NCBI RefSeq assembly: GCF_900188355.1
Contig: NZ_FZNX01000004.1
Coordinates: 62,001 to 126,000 of the forward strand
Reading direction: 5' to 3'
Length of the DNA stretch: 64,000 nucleotides
From: Lutibacter flavus
GTDB taxonomy: Bacteria; Bacteroidota; Bacteroidia; Flavobacteriales; Flavobacteriaceae
Shown in pieces: positions 52,795 to 60,567 of this stretch (position 1 is its first letter; each line of letters begins with the position of its first letter). The translations under genes and the position numbers were made by a program. Under the pieces are notes generated by a model. The model saw nothing but the letters and a program-made list of their open reading frames with translations. It was not told where the DNA came from and did not search any database.

Positions 52795-53442
52795 TTAGAT
52801 TTCTCTTTTTCTTCGTTTTTCTTTTTCAGCAGATTTTTTTAATTGATAGTAAATAATAGAAATGTCATCAATCATTTTATTTTTTAACGTCGAAATAGAT
52901 TTCATATTATAACCATATAATTTACCATCTGTTGAATCATCATCATCTTTTCTACCGCGCAAACGTAATTCCTTATCAATTATATAAGCATTTTCTGAAT
53001 AGAAGTTTTCATTCAGTTTAAATGGAGTCTCAAAACTGTTAAATAACGTATTAATGTTGGTAGCGTTTGTGTAAACAAAATTCCATTTACTAATATCGGT
53101 ATAGGCAGAAAGTTCTTCAATAGCACCCTTATATTCCGTTTCAGTACCTTCTGGAAAAATTACAACAATTTGGAAAAAGGGTTTTTGGTAAAATCGTTTG
53201 TAAATTGTTTGATTTAAATTAAACATGCTTCCTTTTGCAGTGTTTATTTCATTTCCTAAAAAGCAAACGATTGATAAATTTTCAGAAAAAGAGGCAGTAG
53301 ATAATGGGTTGATATCTTTTAAATCTAATACATTTTCAGTTAATATTGGCAGGTTAGAATATTTGTAAATTCCTTTTGAAAGAAAAATATAAAATACCAA
53401 TGGCAAAATAAATAAGCTAAATAGAACCCAGAATTTTTTCAT
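52795..53442 (-). CDS. Membrane-anchored thioredoxin-like protein lacking the active-site cysteines
   Basis: A 215-residue protein with one N-terminal helix (about 5-23) and a domain of SCO/thioredoxin-like spacing (LSIVCFLGNEINTAKGSMFNLN, FFQIVVIFPEGTETEYKGAIEEL, SENAYIIDKELRLRGRKDDDD). The CxxC/CxxxC is missing. It is 5 nt upstream of the SCO gene, so it likely aids oxidase biogenesis in a non-redox role. This family call is tentative. Confidence 0.7.
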   Translation of the reverse strand: MKKFWVLFSLFILPLVFYIFLSKGIYKYSNLPILTENVLDLKDINPLSTASFSENLSIVCFLGNEINTAKGSMFNLNQTIYKRFYQKPFFQIVVIFPEGTETEYKGAIEELSAYTDISKWNFVYTNATNINTLFNSFETPFKLNENFYSENAYIIDKELRLRGRKDDDDSTDGKLYGYNMKSISTLKNKMIDDISIIYYQLKKSAEKEKRRKREI

Positions 53443-53462
53443 TATGTTTTTTGCAAAAATAA

Positions 53463-53490
53463 AAAAAGGTGGTTAAAAAAACCACCTTTA
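53463..53490 (-). terminator. Terminator of the oxidase subunit operon
   Basis: An AAAGGTGGTT AAAAA AACCACCTTT hairpin between the subunit IV stop and the next gene start. Confidence 0.88.
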
Positions 53491-53511
53491 TCAATTAAAT
53501 ATTTTATTGTA

Positions 53512-53865
53512 CTAGTAATTCCACTTAACCAGTGGGGCTAATACATCGTTTATATAACTTCCTTCAATTAGTAATAAAGTAGCCAAATAAATTATTAGAA
53601 ATATTGCTGTCCAAACAACAGCTCTTCTTAAACTTTTAGTTTCGTCTGCCATATGCATGAAAAACCAAGTAATATAATATGCTTTTACAAGTGTTAAAAC
53701 AAGGAAAATAATATTTAAAGGGCTTGTTCCTAATACTTTTGTTAAGTGTAATACTTCAGGTTTTATAATTCCTAAAATAACTTCAACTATTGTAATAACA
53801 GAAAGAATGATGAATACTTTCCAAATTAATCCTGTATGAGATTTATGTTCTTGTGCGTGTGCCAT
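53512..53865 (-). CDS. Cytochrome c oxidase subunit IV family protein
   Basis: A 117-residue protein with three membrane helices (about 14-33, 42-65, 78-100). AQEHKSHTGLIWKVFIILSVIT, VKAYYITWFFMHMADE and the family shape match CyoD/CoxD-type accessory subunits. It is the last gene of the heme-copper oxidase cluster. Confidence 0.85.
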   Translation of the reverse strand: MAHAQEHKSHTGLIWKVFIILSVITIVEVILGIIKPEVLHLTKVLGTSPLNIIFLVLTLVKAYYITWFFMHMADETKSLRRAVVWTAIFLIIYLATLLLIEGSYINDVLAPLVKWNY

Positions 53866-53884
53866 TTTGCTGTCTTTTAAAAAA

Positions 53885-54865
53885 TTATACTAAGTAGAAG
53901 AATGTGAATACAAATACCCAAACTAAATCTACAAAGTGCCAATACAATCCTACTTTCTCAACCATTTCATAACTCTTTCTTTTTTCATAAGTGCCTAAAA
54001 TGACATTAAAAAAGATAATGATATTAATAATAACTCCAGATAAAACGTGGAAACCGTGAAACCCAGTTATAAAGAAAAAGAAATCAGCAAATAATGTATT
54101 ACCATATTCGTTAACTTTTAAATTTGCACCTTTTACAACAATATTGGTTTCGTTTAAATACGACATGGCATTTTCACGAGGGATAATTGTTTTTGTTTTT
54201 GTTTCAGGATTAATAAGTTCTGTTCTTATTGTTAATTCTGGATGTGCGTTAAACCCATCAATTACTTCTTTTACTGAAAAAGGAGGTAAAGCAGCTTCTT
54301 CAACAAACCATAATCCTTTATCTCTTGTGTTTTGTACTCTTTCAGAATGTTCAGATGTTACAAAACTTTCTAATGTTACCTGATGACCAGATGCATCTAC
54401 AAATTGAACAATTTTCCCATCATTTAATTGTACCGCACCATAAGATCCTCCAATAAAATTTTTCCATTCCCAAGCTTGAGAACCCAAAAATATTAAACCT
54501 CCAATAATAGTAAGTAACATATAAAAAGTTACTTTTCCTTTTTTCATTTGATGTCCAGCATCAACGGCTAGCACCATTGTAACCGATGAAAATATTAAAA
54601 TAAAGGTCATTAATGCTACATAATACATTGGCGCATGAACACCATGTAAAAATGGGAAGTGGGTAAAGACTTCATCTGCAATTGGCCAAGATTCTATAAA
54701 TTTAAAACGCATTAAACCATATGCGGCTAAAAACCCTGAGAATGTTAACGCATCAGATAAAATGAAGAACCACATCATCATTTTACCATAACTTGCACCT
54801 AGCGGCTTATTATTTCCACCACTCCAAGTTTTTCCATTAGTTTCAGTAGCAACAGTTGCTTCCAT
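53885..54865 (-). CDS. Cytochrome c oxidase subunit III, long form
   Basis: A 326-residue protein. I chose the ATG at 54865 (MEATVATETNGKTW) because an upstream ATG (54994) would overlap the preceding gene by 74 bp and add an unlikely extra helix. Helix I (GKMMMWFFILSDALTFSGFLAAYG), the loop with FPFLHGVHAPMYYVAL, and the terminal FFFITGFHGFHVLSG ... GLYWHFVDLVWVFVFTFFYLV are typical of subunit III. A soluble ~110-residue insert (about 160-250) between helices is characteristic of Bacteroidota. Confidence 0.92.
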   Translation of the reverse strand: MEATVATETNGKTWSGGNNKPLGASYGKMMMWFFILSDALTFSGFLAAYGLMRFKFIESWPIADEVFTHFPFLHGVHAPMYYVALMTFILIFSSVTMVLAVDAGHQMKKGKVTFYMLLTIIGGLIFLGSQAWEWKNFIGGSYGAVQLNDGKIVQFVDASGHQVTLESFVTSEHSERVQNTRDKGLWFVEEAALPPFSVKEVIDGFNAHPELTIRTELINPETKTKTIIPRENAMSYLNETNIVVKGANLKVNEYGNTLFADFFFFITGFHGFHVLSGVIINIIIFFNVILGTYEKRKSYEMVEKVGLYWHFVDLVWVFVFTFFYLV

Positions 54866-54920
54866 ATAAGATTTGTTTTGATTTTTTAGTTTTAGTTCCG
54901 CCAAAAATACATTATTTTTT

Positions 54921-55502
54921 TTATCTAATAAAATAGAAAAATAAAAACAAGTAAATCCACAAGATATCAACAAAATGCCAGAAAATAGCACCAAGTTCTA
55001 ATCCAAGAGAATCTTTGGAAGAATATTTTTTATTGAAATGATTAAATAACACTACTAAAAGTACAATAATACCTGCAGCAATATGTGCTAAATGAGCTAG
55101 CGTAATTCCATAAATAAATGAAGATTTAACGGTGCTATGTTCGCCTGCAAAAACCAATCCTGCATTAAACAATTCATTAAATCCTTCAAATTGAAAATAT
55201 ATAAATCCAATTCCTAAAAGCAGTGTAATTAATAATAAAACACTGGTTAACGGGCGATTGTCTTTTTTAATGAAGTATTTTGCAAGTATAAAAGTAATGC
55301 TACTTATAATTATTAAAAGTGTACTTATATAAAATGCTTGAGGTAAATCAAACGAAACCCAATCGCTTCGTTTACGGCTAACTACATATGCACTTGTTAA
55401 ACCTGCAAACATCATGGTCATACTTATCATTGAAACCCATAACATTGGTTTGGCTGACTTTCTTTGAGCTTGTTTATATTCTTGTTCTAAAGATTTTTTC
55501 AT
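54921..55502 (-). CDS. Cytochrome c oxidase subunit III, short paralogue
   Basis: A 193-residue, five-helix subunit III homologue. MLWVSMISMTMMFAGLTSAYVVSRKRSDW at the start and LELGAIFWHFVDILWIYLFLFFYFI at the end match the family. The two adjacent subunit III genes are a normal Bacteroidota arrangement. It is 15 nt downstream of ctaB. Confidence 0.9.
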   Translation of the reverse strand: MKKSLEQEYKQAQRKSAKPMLWVSMISMTMMFAGLTSAYVVSRKRSDWVSFDLPQAFYISTLLIIISSITFILAKYFIKKDNRPLTSVLLLITLLLGIGFIYFQFEGFNELFNAGLVFAGEHSTVKSSFIYGITLAHLAHIAAGIIVLLVVLFNHFNKKYSSKDSLGLELGAIFWHFVDILWIYLFLFFYFIR

Positions 55503-55517
55503 TCTGTTAATTCTTTT

Positions 55518-56423
55518 TTAATGTAAAAATTTATCAACTACATATATTACTTGAATCAAAGTTATGTATAAGACACTAGATAGCATAAGTTGTCTTGCCT
55601 CCTTATTTGATTGATGTTTATATAATTTTATAGCATAATATAACATTGTACTTCCCAATGCTACTAAAATAACAGCAGTTACAGGATAAATATAAAAACT
55701 TCCTGTCATTTTTAATACTGGAATAATAGAAACAATTATTAAACAAATAGTGTAAATTATTATTTGAATAACTGCTTTTTTATTTTTTTGACCCATTGGC
55801 ATTAGATTAAAACCTGCTTTTTTATATTCATCATATTGCAACCAAGCTATTGCCCAAAAATGAGGGAATTGCCAAAAGAACTGAATTAAAAACAGCATTC
55901 CAGGTTCAATAGAAAAAGTATTTGTTGCAGCTACCCAACCAAGCATAAAAGGAATTGCTCCAGGAATCGCTCCTACAAAAACAGATAATGGTGTTACCGC
56001 TTTTAAAGGCGTGTAAATACTGGTATATAAAAAAATGGAAATGGCACCAAATAAGGCACTTTTAGGATTAATGCTATATAATATGGCCAAACCAACAATA
56101 GTAAATGAAATTGCGATAACTAATGCCATGGAAACATGCATTCTACCAGTTGGCAGAGGTCTGTTCATAGTGCGTTTCATTAAAGCATCCGTATCTTTTT
56201 CAATAATTTGATTAAAAGCATTTGACGCGCCTACCATTAAATAACCTCCAACTGCCAACAAAATTAGCGTGGTAAATTGTATTTCTTCAACAGCTAATAA
56301 ATACCCGGCTAATGATGAAAAAACAACACTTAGGGATAAACCAACTTTTGTTAATTGCTTAAAATCGCTAAAAATTGCAGAGAAATTCACTTTTTTAGTA
56401 ATAGAATTTGAAATTTGATTCAT
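55518..56423 (-). CDS. ctaB: Protoheme IX farnesyltransferase (heme O synthase)
   Basis: A 301-residue UbiA-family membrane prenyltransferase. The first Asp-rich site reads NAFNQIIEKDTDALMKRTMNRPLP and the second YDEYKKAGFNLMP, both needed for farnesyl-diphosphate and Mg2+ binding. It makes heme O for the oxidase encoded downstream. It is the first gene of that operon. Confidence 0.95.
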   Translation of the reverse strand: MNQISNSITKKVNFSAIFSDFKQLTKVGLSLSVVFSSLAGYLLAVEEIQFTTLILLAVGGYLMVGASNAFNQIIEKDTDALMKRTMNRPLPTGRMHVSMALVIAISFTIVGLAILYSINPKSALFGAISIFLYTSIYTPLKAVTPLSVFVGAIPGAIPFMLGWVAATNTFSIEPGMLFLIQFFWQFPHFWAIAWLQYDEYKKAGFNLMPMGQKNKKAVIQIIIYTICLIIVSIIPVLKMTGSFYIYPVTAVILVALGSTMLYYAIKLYKHQSNKEARQLMLSSVLYITLIQVIYVVDKFLH

Positions 56424-56444
56424 TTAATTTAATTAAAATCACTG

Positions 56445-56475
56445 CAAAGATATTTTATTATTAGAGAATTACAAC
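56445..56475 (-). promoter_or_regulatory. Housekeeping promoter of the ctaB-oxidase operon
   Basis: On the minus strand GTTG (56472-56475), 19 nt, then TATCTTTG (56445-56452), 21 nt before the ctaB ATG. Confidence 0.65.
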
Positions 56476-56524
56476 CTTAAAATAAGGAGATTAAAAAATA
56501 ATTTGAATAATTTTTGAAAAAGGC

Positions 56525-56554
56525 TTTGTTGTTTTAAGAATTGTTTTAAATTTG
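56525..56554 (+). promoter_or_regulatory. Promoter of the tRNA pair
   Basis: TTTG (56525-56528), 18 nt, then TAAATTTG (56547-56554), about 50 nt before tRNA-Gly. It is the best -33/-7 match in the window. Confidence 0.75.
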
Positions 56555-56604
56555 CACTCGCATTTGAGGTAAAATTTAAATGTAACGTTCTTAAAAATAT
56601 GACT

Positions 56605-56676
56605 GCGAAAGTAGCTCAGGGGTAGAGCATCACCTTGCCAAGGTGGAGGTCGCGGGTTCAAATCCCGTCTTTCGCT
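56605..56676 (+). tRNA. tRNA-Gly (anticodon GCC)
   Basis: A 72-nt cloverleaf. The acceptor stem is GCGAAAG/CTTTCGC with discriminator T. The D arm has AGCTCAGGGGTAGAGC, the anticodon stem-loop is ACCTTGCCAAGGT with GCC, and the T arm is GCGGGTTCAAATCCCGT. CCA is not encoded. Confidence 0.97.
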
Positions 56677-56698
56677 CTACAATATATAAAATACCAAT

Positions 56699-56784
56699 GC
56701 TCGAGTGGTGGAATTGGTAGACACGCTGGACTTAAAATCCAGTGGGCTGTAAGGCCCGTATGGGTTCAAGTCCCATCTCGAGTA
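56699..56784 (+). tRNA. tRNA-Leu (anticodon TAA)
   Basis: An 86-nt class II tRNA. The acceptor stem is GCTCGAG/CTCGAGT with discriminator A. The anticodon stem-loop is CTGGACTTAAAATCCAG with TAA, a long variable arm GGGCTGTAAGGCCC follows, and the T arm is ATGGGTTCAAGTCCCAT. It is 22 nt after tRNA-Gly and co-transcribed with it. Confidence 0.97.
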
Positions 56785-56828
56785 CAAAAACTCTTGTTAA
56801 TCTTTTGATTTTCAAGAGTTTTTTATTT
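56785..56828 (+). terminator. Terminator of the tRNA operon
   Basis: An AAAAACTCTTG / CAAGAGTTTTTT stem around a 17-nt loop, with a T run. Confidence 0.85.
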
Positions 56829-56970
56829 TTACAGATGTAACTTTAAAAGGTGTATTTTAAGTTGTACCAACATTTTAATTAAACAAGTATTCATCTGTTG
56901 TGGTTAAAATGAAAAATAACACATTCTTTAGTTATTTGATTACTAAATTTATTTTTATTTAATAATGTTA

Positions 56971-57192
56971 CTACTTTGTAACCTCAAATAGGCTTGCAGG
57001 CAATCCATCTATTTTAAATTAATTAGCTTTTGAAGGTTTGTCAGCCCTTCAAATTTTATAAGAATTAGTTTTTTTTAAATTTTTATTCCAAATTATAATT
57101 TTATTTCCTTTAATTTTTGTTTTTGCCCAAGCAAAGGTTTTTATATTATTTGAAATTGAAAATTTATAAAATTTAGATAATAAATTGTAAAT
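56971..57192 (-). pseudogene. Remnant of a sialate O-acetylesterase gene (C-terminal part)
   Basis: One minus-strand frame reads TFAWAKTKIKGNKIIIWNKN, then SYKI, a stop, RADKPSKAN, a stop, and FKIDGLPASLFEVTK, ending in TAG. This matches the C-terminus of SIAE-type esterases from memory of the family: an 'F.WA.AKI.GN.VIVWN' strand, then 'VRYGWADNP..NL.N.DGLPASPF'. The two in-frame stops fall where Gly and Leu codons are expected (GGA to TGA, TTA to TAA). Only about 70 codons survive; upstream sequence runs into the start of the next gene. It is dead and decaying by point mutation. Confidence 0.72.
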
Positions 57193-57217
57193 TTATATTT
57201 TATTATCCTTGTGTGTT

Positions 57218-57919
57218 ATGGAGTTAACGTTTCCTTTGTTTGCTGGTATTATTGCTGCAATGTTGCATGTTATTGCTGGTCCAGATCATTTAGCTGCAGT
57301 TACTCCATTTGCTATTGAGAGTAAAAAGAAAGCATGGAAAGTTGGCTTGTTTTGGGGAATTGGGCATTTATTGGGAATGTTATTTATCGGTGTTTTATTT
57401 TTATTTTTTAAAGAATTAATTCCTATTGAAAAAATATCTGAACATAGTGAGCAATTTGTCGGGGTTGTTTTAATTGTTTTAGGTTGCTGGATTTTTTTTA
57501 AGATTTTTAAAGAAGAAAAAAAACATAAGCATGTTCATGTGCATAGCAATGGGAATCCAATGATACACGAGCACAAACACGTTCATGATTTAGAAAAAAA
57601 TCACACGCACAAACATCCAAATTTAAAACAAGGAATTATAGCCTCAACCTCGGTTGGATTTATACACGGATTGGCAGGTGTCGCTCATTTTTTATTGTTT
57701 TTACCGGTTATTGGTTTTGCAACAAAGCTAGATTCTTCAAAATATATTGTTGGATTTGCAATAGGAACATTGATCGCTATGGTATCTTTTGCAATGGTTA
57801 TTGGACATGCTTCTGATTATTCAAAAAAAGGACACAATCAAACCTTTTTTAAAGGAATTCGTTTGGCAAGTGGTTTATTTGCTTTAATTATTGGTATTTA
57901 TTGGACTTTGGCTAATTAG
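57218..57919 (+). CDS. Ni/Co transporter-like (UreH/RcnA-type) membrane protein with His-rich loop
   Basis: A 233-residue, six-helix membrane protein; the ATG at 57218 is preferred to a TTG at 57209. Helix I carries HVIAGPDHLAAVTPFA, matching the HxxxxDH nickel/cobalt signature of NiCoT/UreH proteins. The central loop (about 105-145) is strikingly His-rich (KHKHVHVHSNG, HEHKHVHDLEKNHTHKHP). SVGFIHGLAGVAHFLLFLPV is the second signature-like helix. It probably moves Ni2+ or Co2+. It lies between two gene remnants, one of them hypE of nickel-hydrogenase maturation. Confidence 0.8.
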   Translation: MELTFPLFAGIIAAMLHVIAGPDHLAAVTPFAIESKKKAWKVGLFWGIGHLLGMLFIGVLFLFFKELIPIEKISEHSEQFVGVVLIVLGCWIFFKIFKEEKKHKHVHVHSNGNPMIHEHKHVHDLEKNHTHKHPNLKQGIIASTSVGFIHGLAGVAHFLLFLPVIGFATKLDSSKYIVGFAIGTLIAMVSFAMVIGHASDYSKKGHNQTFFKGIRLASGLFALIIGIYWTLAN

Positions 57920-57929
57920 TTAAACTTTT

Positions 57930-58200
57930 ATTCCCGTGGATGTAAGAATTTAAAGATGTGAACTGAGATGAAGCGGACGTTGAAATTCATTAGGATGAGA
58001 TGCTGAAACAAGTTCACATGACGAAGTGGAATATGTCATTCCTGCGAAGACAGGAATCTAACATTTAATAATGCAGATTCTTCATCCCGTTTCACTTCAT
58101 TCAGAATGACACTTATTTTGTCATACTGAGTGATAACGAAGTATCTCTAATAGAAATAAATAATGAGATTTCTGCATTCGTAGAAATGACAACTATTTTA
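57930..58200. repeat. Cluster of REP-like palindromic fragments
   Basis: Several dispersed-repeat motifs follow one another: TGCTGAAACAAGTTCACATG (58001-58020), the hairpin ATTCCTG CGAAGA CAGGAAT (58038-58057), TTCACTTCATTCAGAATGACA, TGTCATACTGAGTG and TGCATTCGTAGAAATGACA. The TGTCATxC/GxATGACA theme recurs in both directions. The hairpin resembles 24316-24335. No coding frame is convincing here. Confidence 0.6.
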
Positions 58201-58205
58201 TAATT

Positions 58206-58352
58206 TTAACAAATTCTAGGTAATTGTTCCCCAACCAAAGGGCTTACAATTCGTTTACCACCAATTAAACTTTCCATTACAACTTTGTTTGGATGTTCGT
58301 TAGTAATTTCACCTATAATTGCTGTGTTTTTACCTTTTTTATGATTTTTCAT
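58206..58352 (-). pseudogene. hypE: Remnant of hypE ([NiFe]-hydrogenase maturation), last 48 codons
   Basis: The minus strand from 58352 reads MKNHKKGKNTAIIGEITNEH, then PNKVVMESLIGGKRIVSPLV and GEQLPRIC, then TAA. This is the HypE C-terminus, including the invariant PRIC tail whose cysteine carries the CN group. An in-frame TGA four codons upstream of the ATG and the missing ~280 residues show that the gene is truncated. The rest of hypE would lie to the right, where the flavin reductase gene now stands. Confidence 0.85.
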
Positions 58353-58420
58353 TCCAGTACTTCATGATTAATACTTGAATCATTAAATTGCTTTATTTTA
58401 TAATGTTTTAAAAGAAATCT

Positions 58421-59305
58421 CTAAAGACAAAATAAAATACTTATTGCTCTTTCTAAATTATTATTTTCTAGTTCTAATTTCACCAATTGATGAAGAGCTT
58501 CAATTTTTAACTGTTCATTTTCAATGTTTAAAACTTCCAAAATTTCAGGCATTTTTTCTATTTCTTTTTTTGTTGGAATATTTTCATAATTCCCTAATCT
58601 TCCAATATTATTTCCTGTAAGAATGTTCGTTTTAAAAATATGTTTAGGTAAATTATCTACACCAATTCCTTTAGCTACAACTGGTTTTGGAATTTCAAAT
58701 AAAGAATCTTCTGTAACTCTTGCGTACCAACTTCCACCTAAACGAGCAACTAGATCTAATTTTTTAGTGTCTAAATTGTTATTTTTATCCAAAAATTCAT
58801 TTTTTATATGAATATAAACCACTTTACAAATCACCAAATTTCCCGCTCCTCCTTCATTTCCTAAATGAATTATATTTTCAACTTTACATTCAAAAGAAAC
58901 CGGAGATTCTAAAACTCGAGGTGGTTTTACTTTTACTGAAGAAACTTCAGTAAGTCCAGATTTTTTAAATTCATTTACTCCTTCTTCATATTCGGTACTT
59001 GATAAAGACATTTGTTCTACAATAGGAAAATTAACAATGTTAATTACAACTTCTTTTACCTCTTCAACATTTTGCAACGTATGTTTTGTAGTGTTATCCC
59101 TTACTCTTCTGGAAGGTGAAAAAATCAAAATAGGCGGATTTGAACTAAACACATTAAAAAAACTAAACGGACTTAAATTTACTTCTCCTTTTAAATTTAT
59201 GGTACTTGCAAACGCAATGGGTCTTGGCGCAATCGCCGTTAGTAAAATACTATGCAAATCTTTAGTTGAAATTGAATTTGGATCTATGGAAGTTGTATGT
59301 TTCAT
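58421..59305 (-). CDS. Flavin reductase-like FMN-binding protein
   Basis: A 294-residue protein with the flavin_reduct split barrel in the first ~200 residues (AIAPRPIAFASTINLKGEVNLSPFSFFNVFSSNPPILIFSP; GGSWYARV). A C-terminal helical tail follows. It is the last gene of the aromatic amino acid operon, 6 nt after fahA. Homologues often stand in this operon in Bacteroidota, but their reaction is not established. Confidence 0.87.
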   Translation of the reverse strand: MKHTTSIDPNSISTKDLHSILLTAIAPRPIAFASTINLKGEVNLSPFSFFNVFSSNPPILIFSPSRRVRDNTTKHTLQNVEEVKEVVINIVNFPIVEQMSLSSTEYEEGVNEFKKSGLTEVSSVKVKPPRVLESPVSFECKVENIIHLGNEGGAGNLVICKVVYIHIKNEFLDKNNNLDTKKLDLVARLGGSWYARVTEDSLFEIPKPVVAKGIGVDNLPKHIFKTNILTGNNIGRLGNYENIPTKKEIEKMPEILEVLNIENEQLKIEALHQLVKLELENNNLERAISILFCL

Positions 59306-59311
59306 ACTTAT

Positions 59312-60547
59312 TTATTTTGAAGGTAAAATTTGAGCTCTAACTTCACCAAAACCAACTCTTATTTCGTCTTTTTCACAATAACCTCTCATAATAACCGTGT
59401 CATAATCTTCAATAAATTTACGATTTTCTCCATTATTAAGTTTAACCGTATTTTTTCCTCCCCAAGATAATTCTAACATCGAACCATATGAGTCTTTATT
59501 TTTGCCACTTATAGTTCCTGAAGCCATTAAATCTCCAACATTTAAGTTACACCCATTACTTGTGTGATGCGCCAATTGTTGCGACATATTCCAATACATA
59601 TATTTGAAATTTGACTTACTTACAACTGTTTCATCTTTTTCATTTGGCGCAATTAAAACTTCTAAATTAATATCGAAATTTTTCAATCCTGAATATTCTA
59701 AATGCGTTAATACTTTTGGATTTTGTACTGGACCAGAAACTCTAAAAGGTTCCAAAGCTTCCATTGTTACTACCCAAGGAGACATTGATGAAGCAAAGTT
59801 TTTTGCTAAAAAAGGTCCTAAAGGAACATATTCCCATTTTTGAATATCTCTTGCCGACCAATCATTAAAAAGCACTTTTCCAAAAATATACTCTTCTGCT
59901 TTTTCTATTGAAACTGAATCTCCAACTTCGGTTTGCTTGCCAATTATAAACCCCATTTCTAATTCAAAATCAACTCTTGCTGAAGGTTGAAAAACTGGAG
60001 AAGTTTCATTTGGTTTTAAAACTTGACCTTTTGGTCTGTAAATATTTTTCCCGCTTACCATTATTGAAGAAGCTCTGCCGTGATAACCAACTGGAATGTG
60101 TTTCCAATTTGGTAATAAAGCATTTTCAGGATCTCTAAACATCATTCCAACATTTGTAGCGTGCTCAATACTTGAATAAAAATCGGTATAATCTCCAATT
60201 TTTACGGGTAAATGCATTTCTACCTCATTTTGATGAATAAATGCTTCTTTTGAAGTTTTTAATACAGAATTATTAGTACATAATTCTTCTTGAATAATTG
60301 TTCTAACTTTATTTGTAACTGATTTACCCAATGAAATAAAATCGTTTAAAAAGTTGGATTCAAAAACTGTTTTTGAAATATTTAAGCTTCTAAATAATCC
60401 TAATTCAAAAGCAATTGTCAAGTCCAAAACAGATTCTCCAATTGCAATACCAACTCTTTTTTCTAAAGTTGGAGTTGAAAAAATTCCAAACGGAATATTA
60501 TATATCGTAAAATCTGAATTTTCAGAAATTTTAAACCACGTGTTCAT
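59312..60547 (-). CDS. fahA: Fumarylacetoacetase
   Basis: A 411-residue enzyme for the last step of tyrosine catabolism, splitting fumarylacetoacetate into fumarate and acetoacetate. The N-domain (FTIYNIPFGIFST) is followed by the FAH core: DYTDFYSSIEHATNVGMMFRD, VGYHGRASSI, DFELEMGFIIGK with the metal ligands, FNDWSARDIQKWEYVPLGPF and GDLMASGTISG. The length is normal. Confidence 0.95.
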   Translation of the reverse strand: MNTWFKISENSDFTIYNIPFGIFSTPTLEKRVGIAIGESVLDLTIAFELGLFRSLNISKTVFESNFLNDFISLGKSVTNKVRTIIQEELCTNNSVLKTSKEAFIHQNEVEMHLPVKIGDYTDFYSSIEHATNVGMMFRDPENALLPNWKHIPVGYHGRASSIMVSGKNIYRPKGQVLKPNETSPVFQPSARVDFELEMGFIIGKQTEVGDSVSIEKAEEYIFGKVLFNDWSARDIQKWEYVPLGPFLAKNFASSMSPWVVTMEALEPFRVSGPVQNPKVLTHLEYSGLKNFDINLEVLIAPNEKDETVVSKSNFKYMYWNMSQQLAHHTSNGCNLNVGDLMASGTISGKNKDSYGSMLELSWGGKNTVKLNNGENRKFIEDYDTVIMRGYCEKDEIRVGFGEVRAQILPSK

Positions 60548-60567
60548 TGTATTTTTATTTAATATTA

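Noticed and set aside
54866-54994. Upstream start for the long oxidase subunit III
   Set aside because: It would overlap the short subunit III gene by 74 bp and add an extra hydrophobic helix; the ATG at 54865 gives the normal N-terminus.
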